Origin: Buxus sempervirens
Taxonomy: Eukaryota > Streptophyta > Magnoliopsida > Buxales > Buxaceae
Assembly (NCBI GenBank): GCA_947561395.2
Contig: OX387187.1
Span: forward strand, 20,317,829 to 20,381,828
Length of the DNA stretch: 64,000 bases
Direction: 5' to 3'
Shown: positions 43,969-56,545 of the stretch, piece after piece
Numbering within the stretch: the stretch's first letter is position 1
Layout of the letters: every line of letters starts with the position of its first letter
Translations under genes and position numbers: made by a program
Notes under the pieces: generated by a model
Seen by the model: only the letters and a program-made list of their open reading frames with translations
Databases searched by the model: none
Told to the model about the DNA's origin: nothing

Positions 43969-44430
43969 GGATGGATGAAGGATAAGAAGGAAGGAAAAAA
44001 GAACCCCTTCATTTGAACCTTTGACTTTAGATTTCTCTGAGTTTTGTTTGGTGGTGTTGAGAGATTATCAAGATTGCTGTTGTGAACGATTGGGAAAGGA
44101 CTTGTTGAAGTTTTAGTAAGTAACAACCCTTCAAACTGGAAAAAGTTGCATGCTTTTGTGATTAATTGCAAAACCTGATCATTGGTGATGCCCATTTGTC
44201 CATCTGGAAAATTATTTGGTCTCTTCCTCTCAATCTGAGTCTTTTTTAGCAAAATCGGGTTTCTACCAAATTGTTAGGTGTTTATTTTTGCCAAAGCTAA
44301 CTTAGAAGTTTTTTTGGTCCTTATTTAGTTATTTTTAGGACTATAACACTAAAATAGTCATCTACCTAGTCTAACATTCAAAACTTTTGATTTTTATCGA
44401 AGTCCAAGCACTAAAATTTGTTTAGACTAA

Positions 44431-44736
44431 GGCTATGTTTGGAGCCTTGGATTTGGGGAGAAAAGAAAAGAAACCTCAAAAAGAAAAGAAGACAAGAGAA
44501 AAGAAAAGAAAATTATTGACTTTATTTTCTTTCCAGTGTTTGGATGAGATGAGAAATGATTAACATTTCTTTCAAAATCTCTTCCTTTTTGGAGATATAA
44601 TTACTTAAATTGGAGAGAAAAAGGGGAAGAAAATTTAAGAAAATCTAATTTTCCTTCATTCAAACCAAACAAGGGAAAAGAAAATATTGCGATTTTATTT
44701 TCTTTTATCCACAAATCCAAGGTTCCAAACACAGCC
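44431..44736. mobile_element. Tourist-like MITE (PIF/Harbinger type)
   Basis: The 306-bp element has terminal inverted repeats of about 25 bases: GGCTATGTTTGGAGCCTTGG at the left, and a right end that on the other strand reads GGCTGTGTTTGGAACCTTGG. TAA duplications flank both ends (44428-44430 and 44737-44739). The interior is rich in AAAAGAAAAG and its complement and has no coding capacity. The 3-bp TAA target and GG..TGTTTGG ends fit PIF/Harbinger MITEs. Confidence 0.82.
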
Positions 44737-45196
44737 TAAAAGAAATTAGCATGAAGAATATAATCGAAAGCTTGAATGATCCCCAAAGAACATTAATATT
44801 TGAAAAGCAATGGCTAGAGGTAATCTTAAACTTATACTACAGAACATTGTTCTATTAAATTATCTTATGTTATTTGTTAATTAGGGGAATCAAGCGCACA
44901 GCGCATAACAAATTTGAAAGAGAATTGAGGGCATTTTAAGTATTAAAATGTTAGGCTATTAATTATTGATACATGTGTCATTAATAAATTGATGTAAAAG
45001 TTAATTTGATGAGAAGTAGAGGGCATTTTAGGTAGCCCCAAATAGCATATGATTTGATGGGCGAGTGTCAAATAAAAAAGAAAGAGGCTATAAAACTGTA
45101 AAATTGGGATTACTTGGAGGGCATTTTCAATACAAAATGTGAGTTAGAAAACCCCTCTTCCTTTAATAATAGTGTAGATACAAAAGGCAATATCTG

Positions 45197-46738
45197 TCAT
45201 TTCTTCTCATATTTTCGCTTGATAAGATCTCCCAACTCGTCAAGAGACGCAATAGAACTAGCCGGAAATCCATGACAGAAACTGGCTTTAACCACATCTC
45301 CACGCTTTCGGATCTCATCGTCGGCGCTCAGTTTCTTGATCCCTCGTAGGACATCATCTTTTGTAGTATTTCCACTTCGATCCTCGCTTTGAACCATGAA
45401 GCCAATCTTTAGAACGTCCACCACAAGCTTAGCATTATAGTGCTGGTCGCCGCGTATCGGCCATGCAAGTATCGGCACGCGGCGTCCGATCGCTTCAAGA
45501 GTTGAGTTCCAGCCACAGTGCGATACGAATCCGGCCGTTGATGGATGGCTCAGTATCAAAAGCTGTGGTGCCCAGCCGCGTATTATCAAACCCCTCTCTT
45601 TTACTCGGCTAGCTAAACCCTCAGGAAAGAAATCTCGAGATCCCATTGGACCATGCGGATCGTGGGGACCACTGGCCATTGGAAGACTGCCACGTGGATC
45701 GGCTGGTGGTGGTGGTGGCCCACGCATGCCTGATTGTAGGGCCCAGATAAAAGGCCGGTTTGACTCTTCCAACGCGTCTGCCAGCTCAGCCATCGCCTCG
45801 GCGGTGGGGGCCACCTCGGTGCCAAAAGCCACGTAGATTACAGATCCACGTGACTTCGAATCTAACCATTCACCAATTTCTTCTTCCGTGATGGTCGAAC
45901 TCCGACTGGTACGGACGTCGTGATCGTGAACTAACGAATCTGTAGACTTCCAGAATTGCTCCGGCAAGAGGGGGCCCACACCCAGGACCGGCTTCCCAGT
46001 CTCTTTGGCAACGTAATCGATGAACGGACGCTCCAGATCATCACAAGTGTTAATCAACAACGCGACTGAGCCGTCCGTTTCAGAAACCCAAGGTGGTTTC
46101 TGACCGATTCCGGGTGGTTGGCCCCGCGGTGGCGGTTTTGTGTCCCCGCAGACGTTGTCACCGCCGTGGCGTTGTGGCGGAGGAGCAGGAGGAGGAGGAG
46201 GGGATGGGTCCCGGTGGGTGAGATCGGAACCTTTCAGACGCATGTCTTCCGGCAAACCAGGAAGAGTAAAAGTATCATCGGGATTTATATTTTTTGGCTG
46301 CAGTTTCCACAGAGCATACTCGACGGCGGCGGAGCATGCCCCGGACGTGAAGAAACTGAGGACGGGGATGTTAAATCTCCGGCACGGTTCACGTGCCCAG
46401 CTCATCATCACGTCGACAATGGCACAAAGAGGTGATTCACGATCTGGTACGTTGGATCGCCGGGAGAGGAGATCGAGAAGGGGCTGGGAGCCGGCGTCGT
46501 CGTGCTGGTGGGGGTGTGGGTCAGATCCCGGCGGTGGAGGACGATGAGGAGAAATGGGGAGTTCTGCGATGTGGACGAAAGGGTGCTGGAGGAGAGATGA
46601 AGAGATGGAGGAGGTGAGAGAGGTGGAAATCACGAGGGTAACTTCGTAATTTCGTTCCAAGAGGTGTTTGCAGAGTTCAGAGAAGGGGAAGAGGTGGCCA
46701 TGACCGTGGAAAGGAATCAATAGAATCTCACCTGACAT
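45197..46738 (-). CDS. Family-1 UDP-glycosyltransferase (UGT), single exon, intact
   Basis: The 513-residue protein is of normal UGT length (450-520). It transfers a sugar, usually glucose from UDP-glucose, to small plant metabolites in the cytosol. The N-terminal catalytic-His block is PFHGHGHLFPF (His15 is the likely base), and the partner aspartate is probably Asp109 in AIVDVMM. The C-terminal PSPG box spans residues 389-432, from WAPQLLILSHP through HCGWNSTLE to the final DQ. The last Gln suggests glucose as donor. Two unusual Pro/Gly-rich insertions lie at about 178-217 and 338-368. The start at 46738 is chosen because homology begins there, although the frame stays open a further 109 codons upstream. 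The subfamily and acceptor cannot be told from sequence alone. Confidence 0.93.
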   Translation of the reverse strand: MSGEILLIPFHGHGHLFPFSELCKHLLERNYEVTLVISTSLTSSISSSLLQHPFVHIAELPISPHRPPPPGSDPHPHQHDDAGSQPLLDLLSRRSNVPDRESPLCAIVDVMMSWAREPCRRFNIPVLSFFTSGACSAAVEYALWKLQPKNINPDDTFTLPGLPEDMRLKGSDLTHRDPSPPPPPAPPPQRHGGDNVCGDTKPPPRGQPPGIGQKPPWVSETDGSVALLINTCDDLERPFIDYVAKETGKPVLGVGPLLPEQFWKSTDSLVHDHDVRTSRSSTITEEEIGEWLDSKSRGSVIYVAFGTEVAPTAEAMAELADALEESNRPFIWALQSGMRGPPPPPADPRGSLPMASGPHDPHGPMGSRDFFPEGLASRVKERGLIIRGWAPQLLILSHPSTAGFVSHCGWNSTLEAIGRRVPILAWPIRGDQHYNAKLVVDVLKIGFMVQSEDRSGNTTKDDVLRGIKKLSADDEIRKRGDVVKASFCHGFPASSIASLDELGDLIKRKYEKK

Positions 46739-46784
46739 GTTTGTTAATGGTGTCCTTACCTTGCTCTCTCCTGTTTGAATAAGA

Positions 46785-46795
46785 CGTTTATAAAG
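46785..46795 (-). promoter_or_regulatory. Possible TATA box of the UGT gene
   Basis: On the minus strand it reads CTTTATAAACG, about 50 bases upstream of the chosen ATG. If used, the 5' untranslated leader would be only about 20-25 bases. Confidence 0.4.
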
Positions 46796-49700
46796 AAGTA
46801 GATAACTTCGGTTGTAAGGAAGTTGCTTGAAGATAAATTGACTGTAAGAGAAAATTTTTGGTTTGACTCTTTGGTGAAGAAACAATGTGAGGTCTTGCTT
46901 TCTTTGACCTAAACCGCCTTGTACATGATTCATGAGCAGCGGGATCGAGCAATAGCTTTGCATGCTCCTCGTGGGTACTCCTTTTTTTTCTGCTAAGTTA
47001 TGTCCACGTACTCGGAGTCTCTGTACCAACTTCGAGGATTTCATATTTTCATGAAACAAACCCATTAGGATGAGACTTGCTTAGGTCTCTTTTGGTGTTG
47101 TTACAAGGCCTTGAATGATTTTTAATGGATGCATGAATGATTGGTAGCTCTGCCAAAACCGTTCTCACAAAACGAGAATGAGAAAAACCATAATTTTGTA
47201 GGATTGCCCTTGACCCATTTGTCTATTTCTAGATTTTAGGAATGATTTCTAAGTTTTTTGCAGTGGTAAACTGGTAAAATTAGATGAAATTTTATCAGTG
47301 ACATATATGAAACGTAAACATGTCAGTCCACCTTCGTTTTCAATGAATAGAAGTCGACCCTTCCTCTTCAATGCACAGTTGATGCAAGTCTCCATTGCTC
47401 TGGATATTGAATGATAAAAGCTTGTCTAAATGGGATTTGGCGACCATTCTAAACGATATTCCATTGTGGCTAGAGGTGATCGAGAGATCTTTTCTTTATT
47501 GTATATTTATAATTTTTTTTTTCCTTTCATTTGTCTTTATTTCTAGCTTTGAATTGCTTGCGTTTACATCCTTATTGTTAAATAATGAAATGTTGACTGC
47601 TATTGCTATTCGATTGGATGGTCTTTTTTTAATGTATCGAGGTCCTTGTCTCTCATAATGGCATGCATCCTTCTATAATCTTATATACATTTGATTTATT
47701 TCTCAATAATGTGATGTGGCATGAGAAAGATAAGCATCACTTTTGTTTTATGGATTTTATGTTGTGTTGCTAAATCTCCAAATTTGCTCTAAACCTATCA
47801 ATTGCAACTTGCAAGATGAGAATCATGTTCAAACATTTTATAATAGCTATATTTCTCTGGTAGGATCTACCAGCTATAGAACCAAAGTGTGTTCCTGTAA
47901 TGCCGCTAGCTCCTCTTTAGTAATGGAGAATGATGGAAATAACTTTCTTCAGAACCACCTCAAACGTACTGGTAATGCTTTGGGAGAATAAAATTCATTA
48001 GGAGCTACTATTTTCAAATAGATAAGAGGTGTTGGACCAAATTTTTTTTTTCCTCCAGCCTTTTCATTTATGTGATGTCTAATTAATTATTCACGGCCAT
48101 AAGAAATTTAATTTGATTAAGAGAACAATCAGAGTCTCAGTTGTGTGTCATTCTTTAGCTTTATATTAGTTGCACATGGAGTCAACCATTATGAGTCATC
48201 AAAGCTCGTGAAACTTTAGAACCATAATTCCGATACATATAGCTCTTCTACTATTTTTTTTTTTAATTTTGTTTGGAATAACATTGTGGTGGCTATTCAT
48301 GAATCATATGATAGAATTTGGCACAAAATATCCCTTAGGGAGGGTTGGAGGGAAGAGAAACATTGGTAGGTAAATAGGAGTGTGGAAGTTCCAATCCTCC
48401 AAATGATGAAGGAAACCTGCCAACATTTCAAATGTTGTTTGGATATTGGCATTACATTTGGAGTATAAATATAAGTGTAAATAAGGAATTCAATATAAGG
48501 ACCCACCTACAATATTATAGAGTCCAATTAAAAAATCTTTACAATTCACCGAGACGAGCTTGGAGTGCATTGAAGAAGTTAATGGAACGGTATTATAAAG
48601 GTATATTAGTTTAGCATCCATTGGAAAATGGAACAATTTCATAAAGTTATATTAATTTATAAATAGATTCGCGATTTTCGTCATTATGATCCATTGTAAC
48701 AAATTATTAGTAGCTGGCAAACCCAGATGCAACTCAATTTCACAAGAAGCAGTTATTATGGGGATGTCTTAGAAATGCCAAAAATGCATTCTAATTTCAT
48801 TTTGATTTGATTCAAGTTTGTTTTAAAGGAATTTGGGTCTGCTTGGACCTATTCTGAATTTTTTTGGGCATGTACCGTTAGTTTAGAATGGTACAAAGAA
48901 TTTCTTCTTTGAATCATTTTTGGTTAATTTGCCTTCTATACTGCTATTCATGACCAGTACAGAAGGTCTTTCATCTCTGTACCGATTTGAGTTGAATAAT
49001 AACATTGTTTTGAATTTCTGAGGGTTTTTGCTTGGATGGTTTGAATAGAGGCTTGCAGGGCCTGAGGTGACCCTGTTGTGGATAAGAAGATGGCTATATA
49101 AGCCTATTTTGGGATGGTTTTTGGAGACAAAACACACCTTCCTCATTCTCAAGACATCCACACGCTTATGCGTACAACAATAAATAGGAAAGAAAACATG
49201 TATATCATCCAAAGAACACCAAAAAAAATAGATGAAGCTCAAGCTTTTGTGCTTTTATTCAAGTAAAATTGATTTTAACAAATGAGGTTTATGTTCTATA
49301 ATCTTACCTTTGCAAGGAGAAGGGTTTTAATGAGTCTTGAGGTAATTTGGTGGTCCCACAAAGGATTTGCAGCAGCTGGATGTCTTTTTTGTGCTTCACA
49401 AGTGAGTATCTTCACTTGTTTAGGGGTCTTGGTTGAAGATCCTTGGCTTCGGAAGAGTTTGATGTGTTTTAGGGGTATTTTTGAAGGATTCTGGGTGGTT
49501 TTGGAGGGCTGGGAAGTTTTCTCGGAGTAAAACGAAGCCGAAAGGTCCATGATCCTTTGAACAGTGCTCTGTTTTGGCTTTTTATAGCCAGAACTTGTTA
49601 AACCTCTTTGGAATCGTTCAATAAGAACAGTTCTACATGTTCTTTTGAATCATTTTCTTAGCACGGTTCAGAACATTTCATTTCAACCGTCAGAAATACC

Positions 49701-50830
49701 AGAGTTGGATCTATCGATAGCTGGTAAGGGAGTTGTTGGGTTGAACCGTTTGTCGAAAAAGGTTCAACACTGTTTCAAAAACGGTTCAAACCAAATCTTT
49801 CCAATTTTGCTCGTCCCATTTTTTTTGGTGCGCTGAAGATTATGTTTGATTTTTCTAATTTTTCAAAATTTTTTTGTAGATATTTTCAATCTTTAATAAT
49901 TTTTTATTATTTTTATGAAAATATCTTGCATATTTATTATTTTTGTCTTTCATCTTTTTTTCTCATTTTGTCTTTTTTGTATTTTATTTTAACTTGAAGT
50001 GGCAAATGCATATAACACATTCTTGCCACTTGGTGCATTTTCTTCAAGTTTTTACAAAAATGCCCTTGAAACTCTTTTGATCATAACTCTTTTCATTCGA
50101 ACTCAGATTCCTGTAAATTCTGTTGTATTGTAACTGTACCTAGGTCATTTTTTCAATGGCGTAGGAGTTAGTAACCAACTCAGCTTCCAAAAAAAGTCAA
50201 AAAAAATTTTGGATCTTGCTTTCAACCAACTTTAGGGTTTTACTATATTTAGCACTTTAATTTTAAACAAAATTTAGATGCTTACAGCAGGCATGTGTCC
50301 CACGAGCCCCACATGAAGAAACAAATTCGTCAAAATGTTAACGATCTCCTGTTAACAATAACAAGTTCAAGCGTTTTGGGGTTTGAATAAAAAATCAAAC
50401 TCAGCCCAAACTTTGCAAGGCGAAGAACTCCCATTACACTGTTGATCATATCATTTCTAACTAAATTAAAATTTGAAATCGTGAACTGATTTACGAATCT
50501 AGGAGTCATTCAGTTTAATGGGAGTCCACTTGATGATTCATTACACGATATGATTGATAATTGGAGTAGTAAGGCTAAAGGGTTCATGCTTTAATAGCTA
50601 TTCGCTCAAGCCCTGTTTCGTTGTAAACGCAAGAATACTTTCCAAGTTTTTCGAAAAGGGGAAGAGATTACTTGCATGAACAGGTGAAAGGAGAAGGGGT
50701 TCATGAAATTTTTTGTTTTTTGGTGAATAGGATGTAATATTAATTAGCTTGCCAGGCAGTGACGAGTGGTCGTCCTACTAGCAACATCTGCAAATAGAAG
50801 TTCAATACAAATACTAGGGGATCATTAAAG
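46796..50830. other. Intergenic DNA without a recognisable gene
   Basis: This is AT-rich DNA; short open frames on both strands show no motif. The stretch 48765-50286 has LTR-like ends and a minus-strand TATA-like motif but no target duplication (see rejected items). Confidence 0.5.
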
Positions 50831-50833
50831 TAT

Positions 50834-53092
50834 GGGAAAATTTCGAATACACCCGTCTTTTGAAAAGTAATTACAAAAACAGCCGTTGAAAAGTCTTACC
50901 TACCGATTCATGCCATTTTTCAAAAATATTTACCAAGTGGTCCGAAAACACTGTAGCACATTTTGAAGATCCGATTTTGCCCTTCCCTCTTCGTTCGAAA
51001 AAAGCCCTGTCGTTCTCAAAGAACGATTAAGCGCGAAACATTTGGAAGTTTGAAGGCTTCCCTGAGCGACGGCGACCCATCATCCCGGCGTGAGAATCGA
51101 CCATTGGTGCTTGCGATTGAGAAGGTTTGAAAGCCATTGTAACCCCTCTCATCTCTACCATCTCACGGTTTCATCTGGTTCGTTTGGGGCTTGTTTTTGT
51201 CGAGCGAAGAAGAAAACGGCCGTGGAGGGTTTCGATCTGGAGGTTTGTCGCAGCACATTTATTTCGTGGAGGAATCAGTGCAAGGTATGAACCGAACCGA
51301 TTTTCCCTAAGCATAATTTTTTGTGAAACGTTTTTCTCCTAATCCGTGAGTGATGGATGTATTTGGGTTTCCTACACCATGTGAAAGTGACGAAGAACAT
51401 TTGGATTACATTCATTGGAATCGCCTGAAGCTCATCGCTTTATTGATCGATGTGTTCGGGTAGAAGGCGATGAATCGAACAATGAACACATTGTTAATCC
51501 AATAAATTGAGTACAAGTCGATTAATCGATTGATGAACATATTTGGTGTGTTTTTCGTAATGCTGTGTTTAGTATAAAGATGTTTGTGGGTAGCATTTGG
51601 ATTACATTCGTTTTAGTCTCTGAATCGATGCCTTCGAAATGGGGGTTGCTCAATAGTTCGATTAATTGAAATATGAGCAATCATCTCAATTTTCAATATG
51701 CTGTTTGTATTGCTCTTGAAATTTAAAAAATTTGAGTCCCTTGAATGTATCAAACTTATCGAATTTAAAAATTGGAAAATAGGCTTCATTTTTTTTTCTC
51801 CTTTTCAATGTGTTCCAAAAGACATCTACTTTCTTATCTGGTCTGTTAAGCAGGAAAATGTAAACCAGTGAACTCTAGCTTGAAACTTGGCAGCCATATA
51901 GACTTCATCTACCAAGTAGTTCTTCTTGTATATGGCCTTTTAAAATTCTGGGGATGTGGAATCCCAACCTTTAGGATATCAAAAATTCTTTAATAGCATG
52001 ACAATAGAACAGGGCTAACATCCACAAACTTGCACTCCAATACAGCATGATTTTCAACTTTCAATCTTGTCTATCACATCTCCTATGGTGTTTACCCATT
52101 TAAGTATAAGCACTGGAAAGATTTTTTATTTGCCTTTTAAATCACTATCAGGCACCACAAATCATGCGATTACCTGGTGTGAGTTGCAGTACCATTTTGT
52201 ATGGTCTGCAAGTGTTTTTGCCATCTGCAGGGCATAAATAACCAAAGTGTACCACATCCTTACATCCTCACGAGATGAACAAAACACCATACACAAAACC
52301 ATTTTTTGTTCTGTTATTTTATTTTTCCATTTGGGTTGGTTCCTGGACACTGAAATTGCTTCTGTGCATCAAGTCCCAACCCAAAGTGGGTTTCCATCAG
52401 GGTATTTACATAATAACATTCTATCCTCTGGAAATAACATTTCTTCAAAAAAGAGAAAGACTCAAGGAAATTATGTCGTAGCATAAGAATTTGAACGCAA
52501 TTTGATCAAATGGAAAATATCTCTAGGTGTAAAATTCCAATGCAAGTTATGCATTAAGAATTAAAAAAATGCAGGAAAACAATTGTAGAGCTTAGAGTTT
52601 GACGACATTTCCAAAGATCTTGGGTATAGGGAAGATCATGAAATTGTGGTGAAATTTCCTAAATTCATGGAAGCTACTACCTATGTGTTGATGAATTTTT
52701 GAGAATGTTCTGTGTTTTGGCAATATACATCATTGTCAAATATGAAGGACTAGAGTTCTTCTTGAATCATTGTTTAGAAAAAAATTAGAAAAATCATTGT
52801 TTCTTCTCATTTTGTCAAACTTTTGCATTCCTCTGTTTCCTCATTGTCACCCTAGCAAAATAAGGTGTTTTATTTTGTTGCATTTGCCATTATATTTATT
52901 ACTCTGGAAATAACACATTTCCAGAGCTTCATGAAATTGGGTTTACATGTTCACCGCCTTATCGAAGTTGATTAAGGTGCGCATGATATAGGTTTATATG
53001 GGTAGATAATTGATAGCCTAAGTTGTTATTTTGAGTAGTTTATATTAATCATGCATTCGTTCACCTTGTTAACATGTTGTCTGGAGTGCAGT
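50834..53092 (+). other. Possible 5' terminal region and leader of a MULE; leader exon and long intron
   Basis: GGGAAAATTTCGAATACACC at 50834 has the look of a MULE terminus. No inverted partner is found in the window, so the border is tentative. About 51000-51283 resembles a 5' untranslated exon with a donor CAAG|GTATGA near 51286. The next acceptor, GAGTGCAG at 53084-53091, lies one base before the transposase ATG. This would make a 1.8-kb leader intron. Confidence 0.35.
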
Positions 53093-55585
53093 ATGGCTCA
53101 ACCACCCCCGGAGAAGTCGTTGTTTTGCTACTTGCATGTAGGTGGAGAGATAGTTATAGAACAAGATAAGTCTGTATCATATCAGGGGGGTCGTTTAGAT
53201 GGTTTGAATATAAGTGGTAATACACAGTACGATGAATTTGTAAGTGATGTCTGTAGTAAATTTGGGATATCTTCAGTGGGTTTGTCTATGAAGTACTCTC
53301 TTACGTACGATAAGAATGCTTTACTTCCACTTACTGATCAAGCGGGGTTACTTAACATTATCACCCACAACGAACGTTCTGCGAATGTGTACTTATTTAA
53401 CGGCGAAGGGCAATTGCAAAGCGTTCAGTCTTCCAGAAGGTGATTATCACATATTTTGACTTACAAAGTCATAGTGTTTGTTATCATACTAGTGTTTTAA
53501 TACTTAAACTATTTTATTTTCTAGGACGACTAATTTAAGAAGTAGTGAACCGTTGGTTGAACCAATTGTGATCACATTTGTTGATCGGGGGAGTACAATT
53601 GTTGGGAGTTGTATTGAACATAATAGGGCACCACTTGTGTCTAGCATGTGGCAATCAGAAATTATTGGTGATGGTCAGGTTTTTAGGAGTGGTGATGAAT
53701 TTAGGCAAGCTGTCTACAAGTATGCCATTGGCAATAGATTCCGTTATGTGTTCAAGAAAAATAGTCGAGAATATATCTCTGCCAGATGTTCTGTCGAAGA
53801 TTGTCCTTGGAAAGTTAACGTAGGTCGTGTGAAACATACGGACTGCATGATGGTACACAAGTTTGTGAATACACACAAACACTCGGCACAAGATGAAGTC
53901 TCAGTAAAGCCGATTGTGCGATCGAAGTGGATTGCTGGTGTTATTGAGAAAACAGTAAGAGAGACACCGAATTACTTGCCACGACAAATTTCCAAGGACT
54001 TTCATAATAATCATGCGATGAATTTAACATACCAGCAATGTTGGAGGAGCAAGGAGAAAGTGAAGAGGAAGATGGATGGAAATGTGGAGGACTCATACAA
54101 ACTTATTCCATGGATGTGTCAACGCTTAATGGAGTCCAATCCAGGGATGGTGGCTTGGTGTACATCGAGTGATGAGGGGAAGTTTAAACAGTTGTTCATT
54201 GCATACTCTTGTTCGTTGAGAGGATTTGCAGTGGGATGTAGACCTTTACTTTTCATCGACGGGACCCACCTTAGAGGACCATATCAAGGAACGTTATTGT
54301 CTGCTACAGCTCTCGATGCTGATGATGGTATGTACCCGATAGCTTATGCAATTGTGACTGCTGAGAATAACGAGGATTGGCTATGGTTCCTCGAACGGGT
54401 CAAGTATGCAATTGGAGGTCGAGCCGATGTTGTGATTGTGAGTGATAGGCATCAGAGTATTATCAATGCTGTGGGTAGCACATTTGGGTTTCAAAATCAT
54501 GCTCATTGCTATCGGCATGTGAAAGAAAATTTCAGCAAATTCATTAATCAATTTCATCTAGGCAAAGCGAAGAAGGTGGCTTTGGGATTATTGGATGATA
54601 TAGCTTATGCTCGGCTTCCAGAGGATTTTGATATGGCAATGGATGTATTGAAATCATATCCACCTGAAATGTTTGGTTGGGTGGAGCAAAATGGTCCTCA
54701 ACATTGGGCAAATTCCTTGTTTCCTAAGAAGCGTTGGGATAAGCTATATTCAAATGTAGCCGAGTCGTTTAATTCTTGGATGTTGGAGGAGAGGAAATAT
54801 CCTATCTTAAGATTCATTGATGCACATAGGGTTAAGTTAACTAAGATGTTGGTAAGGAAGAAGAACGAGATCAGCACATGGGAGACACCTATCTGTGGTC
54901 GCATTGCGAAGAAAATTGAAGACAATATAGCACGAGGAGTGGGGTTGTCTGTAATGCAATGTGGTGAACATGAATATGAAGTCAGGCCATGTGTAACGCC
55001 CCGGATCCGTGTTTTTCATTAAAGATATAACACGTCTCACGGAGGTTAGGCAAGGATCGTTAATCAATTTATGATCGCTGGATAATCATACATCTATAAC
55101 CTGACAGAGTGCACATTTCCATTTATGCAAAATTGTAACATTTAAACTGAATTGGAATCATATGGTTCATCCCCAATTAACTTTAATACATCTCAATTAA
55201 TTCAAGTTCTCAAATTCAGAACAGATAACCTACAAGTCTAAGGAAGGTAATAGTAGTCTTCCTCCCTATATGCCTCAGCAGGATCTACCCCAGTAATCGT
55301 CTCACCACGAGTATCTGAAAAACAGAACAACAACAGAGTGAGATACGAATATCTCAGCGAGTAGCACATGCATGCAGAAATAGTTGATCACATTTTAAAA
55401 CTATGCATCGACAACACTACAATACGTTTAAACAATCAACATCAATTTCCCAAGTTCAAATCAAACAAATCACATCTCAGTTAAGTACAATAACACATCG
55501 ATTGGTCAATGTCATGACTATCGTTTAGTTGATAAATTAAGCATGCCAAGTAGACACTCCACACCTCCATGTACACAATTCCGGC

Positions 55586-55700
55586 CTACTCAGGGTTTCG
55601 GATACTCTGAAATGACGGCCTACTCAGGGTTTCGTCATCCAATGCAGGCCTACTCCCCGGGTTTTTGCATTGACAACCAGGCCTACTCAGGGTTTCTGGC
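55586..55700. repeat. GGCCTACTCAGGGTTTC repeats in solo LTR
   Basis: Four diverged units lie 30-40 bases apart. They are the counterpart of 26271-26385 in the other family-S copy. Confidence 0.7.
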
Positions 55701-56299
55701 TGCTCTACACCGGTCGTGGCAACACACAAGGCCATGCAATTCCAACAACCAACAATAACATCACATTACTAAGCTTAAACATCTGGATCCAGGACAAGCT
55801 AGACCAAAACAGTAAACATCGTATAATCTCAATTTCAATATCAAAATAAAACCCATTCATTCCACATCATGTAAAACTCATCACAATTCATCACCTGTCC
55901 CTCTGGACCAAGCAGTACTTCAGTATTTTTCTCATTTCCGTAACACATGCCATTTGGAAATAAAACTCAAGTATTCATACCAAAGAATTCCTTTCAATAC
56001 ATTTAAAGTTTCCAACAAGTGAAACCAGAAATACAATAACTTCTCAATCAAAACAGTGTATAGAACAAGGAAAAATAACTGGTAACTCTTACTAGTTTGG
56101 TGTCCGGCACAATACTCATAAGTAACCTAAACTCAACTTAAAAACTCCTACGAGGTTCACTAATTTTTCCTCTAATAATTTCATAGGCAAAATGGTTTCC
56201 CAGGTTCCTAACCAAGTGAATAGTGAAGTGGTTTAACCCCTAAGTAATGCAAATACTCTTGGTCAAATCAGAAATTCCATTTCAGTAAGCAAAATAGGG

Positions 56300-56545
56300 T
56301 GTGCGCTCACTTCCTGAGGTGGGCGCGAGGTGAGCACCGGTCGGCGGTGAAGAAACAGTCAAAAATGGACCTACCGCTCACTCGACGATAGGTGAGCGTG
56401 AGGTGAGCGCGAGATTCGCGCGAGATGGGCGCAAGGTTTTCTACTTCGCACGAGATGAGCGCCAGCCGGGCGTGAGCTCGGCGGTAGGTAGTGTTTAACA
56501 GGGCACCTACCTCTGAGGTGAGCGCCGGTGAGCGCGAGGTGAGCG
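56300..56545. repeat. GGTGAGCGC short-motif patch in solo LTR
   Basis: About ten copies of GGTGAGCGC, GGTGGGCGC and relatives occur. They are the counterpart of 25465-25725. Confidence 0.6.

Larger units (their letters stand above)
43239..45180. other. Low-copy intergenic DNA with a tandem duplication and a MITE
   Basis: No gene is seen. It holds two head-to-tail copies of a 127-bp segment (43715-43968) and a Tourist-like MITE (44431-44736), listed separately. Confidence 0.55.

Noticed and set aside
46738-47065. 109-residue N-terminal extension of the UGT
   Set aside because: Family homology begins at residue 110 of that frame (MSGEILLIP), a TATA-like box lies inside the extension, and no transit-peptide feature is convincing.
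47395-47991. Short plus-strand frames with hydrophobic stretches
   Set aside because: They lie in AT-rich DNA with no motif, no splice support and no neighbour that would make sense of them.
48765-50286. Possible solo LTR with TGTCTTAG...GCTTACA ends and a minus-strand TATA-like motif near 49577
   Set aside because: Flanking 5-mers GGGGA and GCAGG do not match, and no second copy is in the window.
43610-50286. Similar GTGCTTACA and ATGCTTACA words at 43655 and 50280, suggesting paired LTR ends around the UGT gene
   Set aside because: Only about ten bases are shared and the surrounding DNA does not align; chance similarity is likely.
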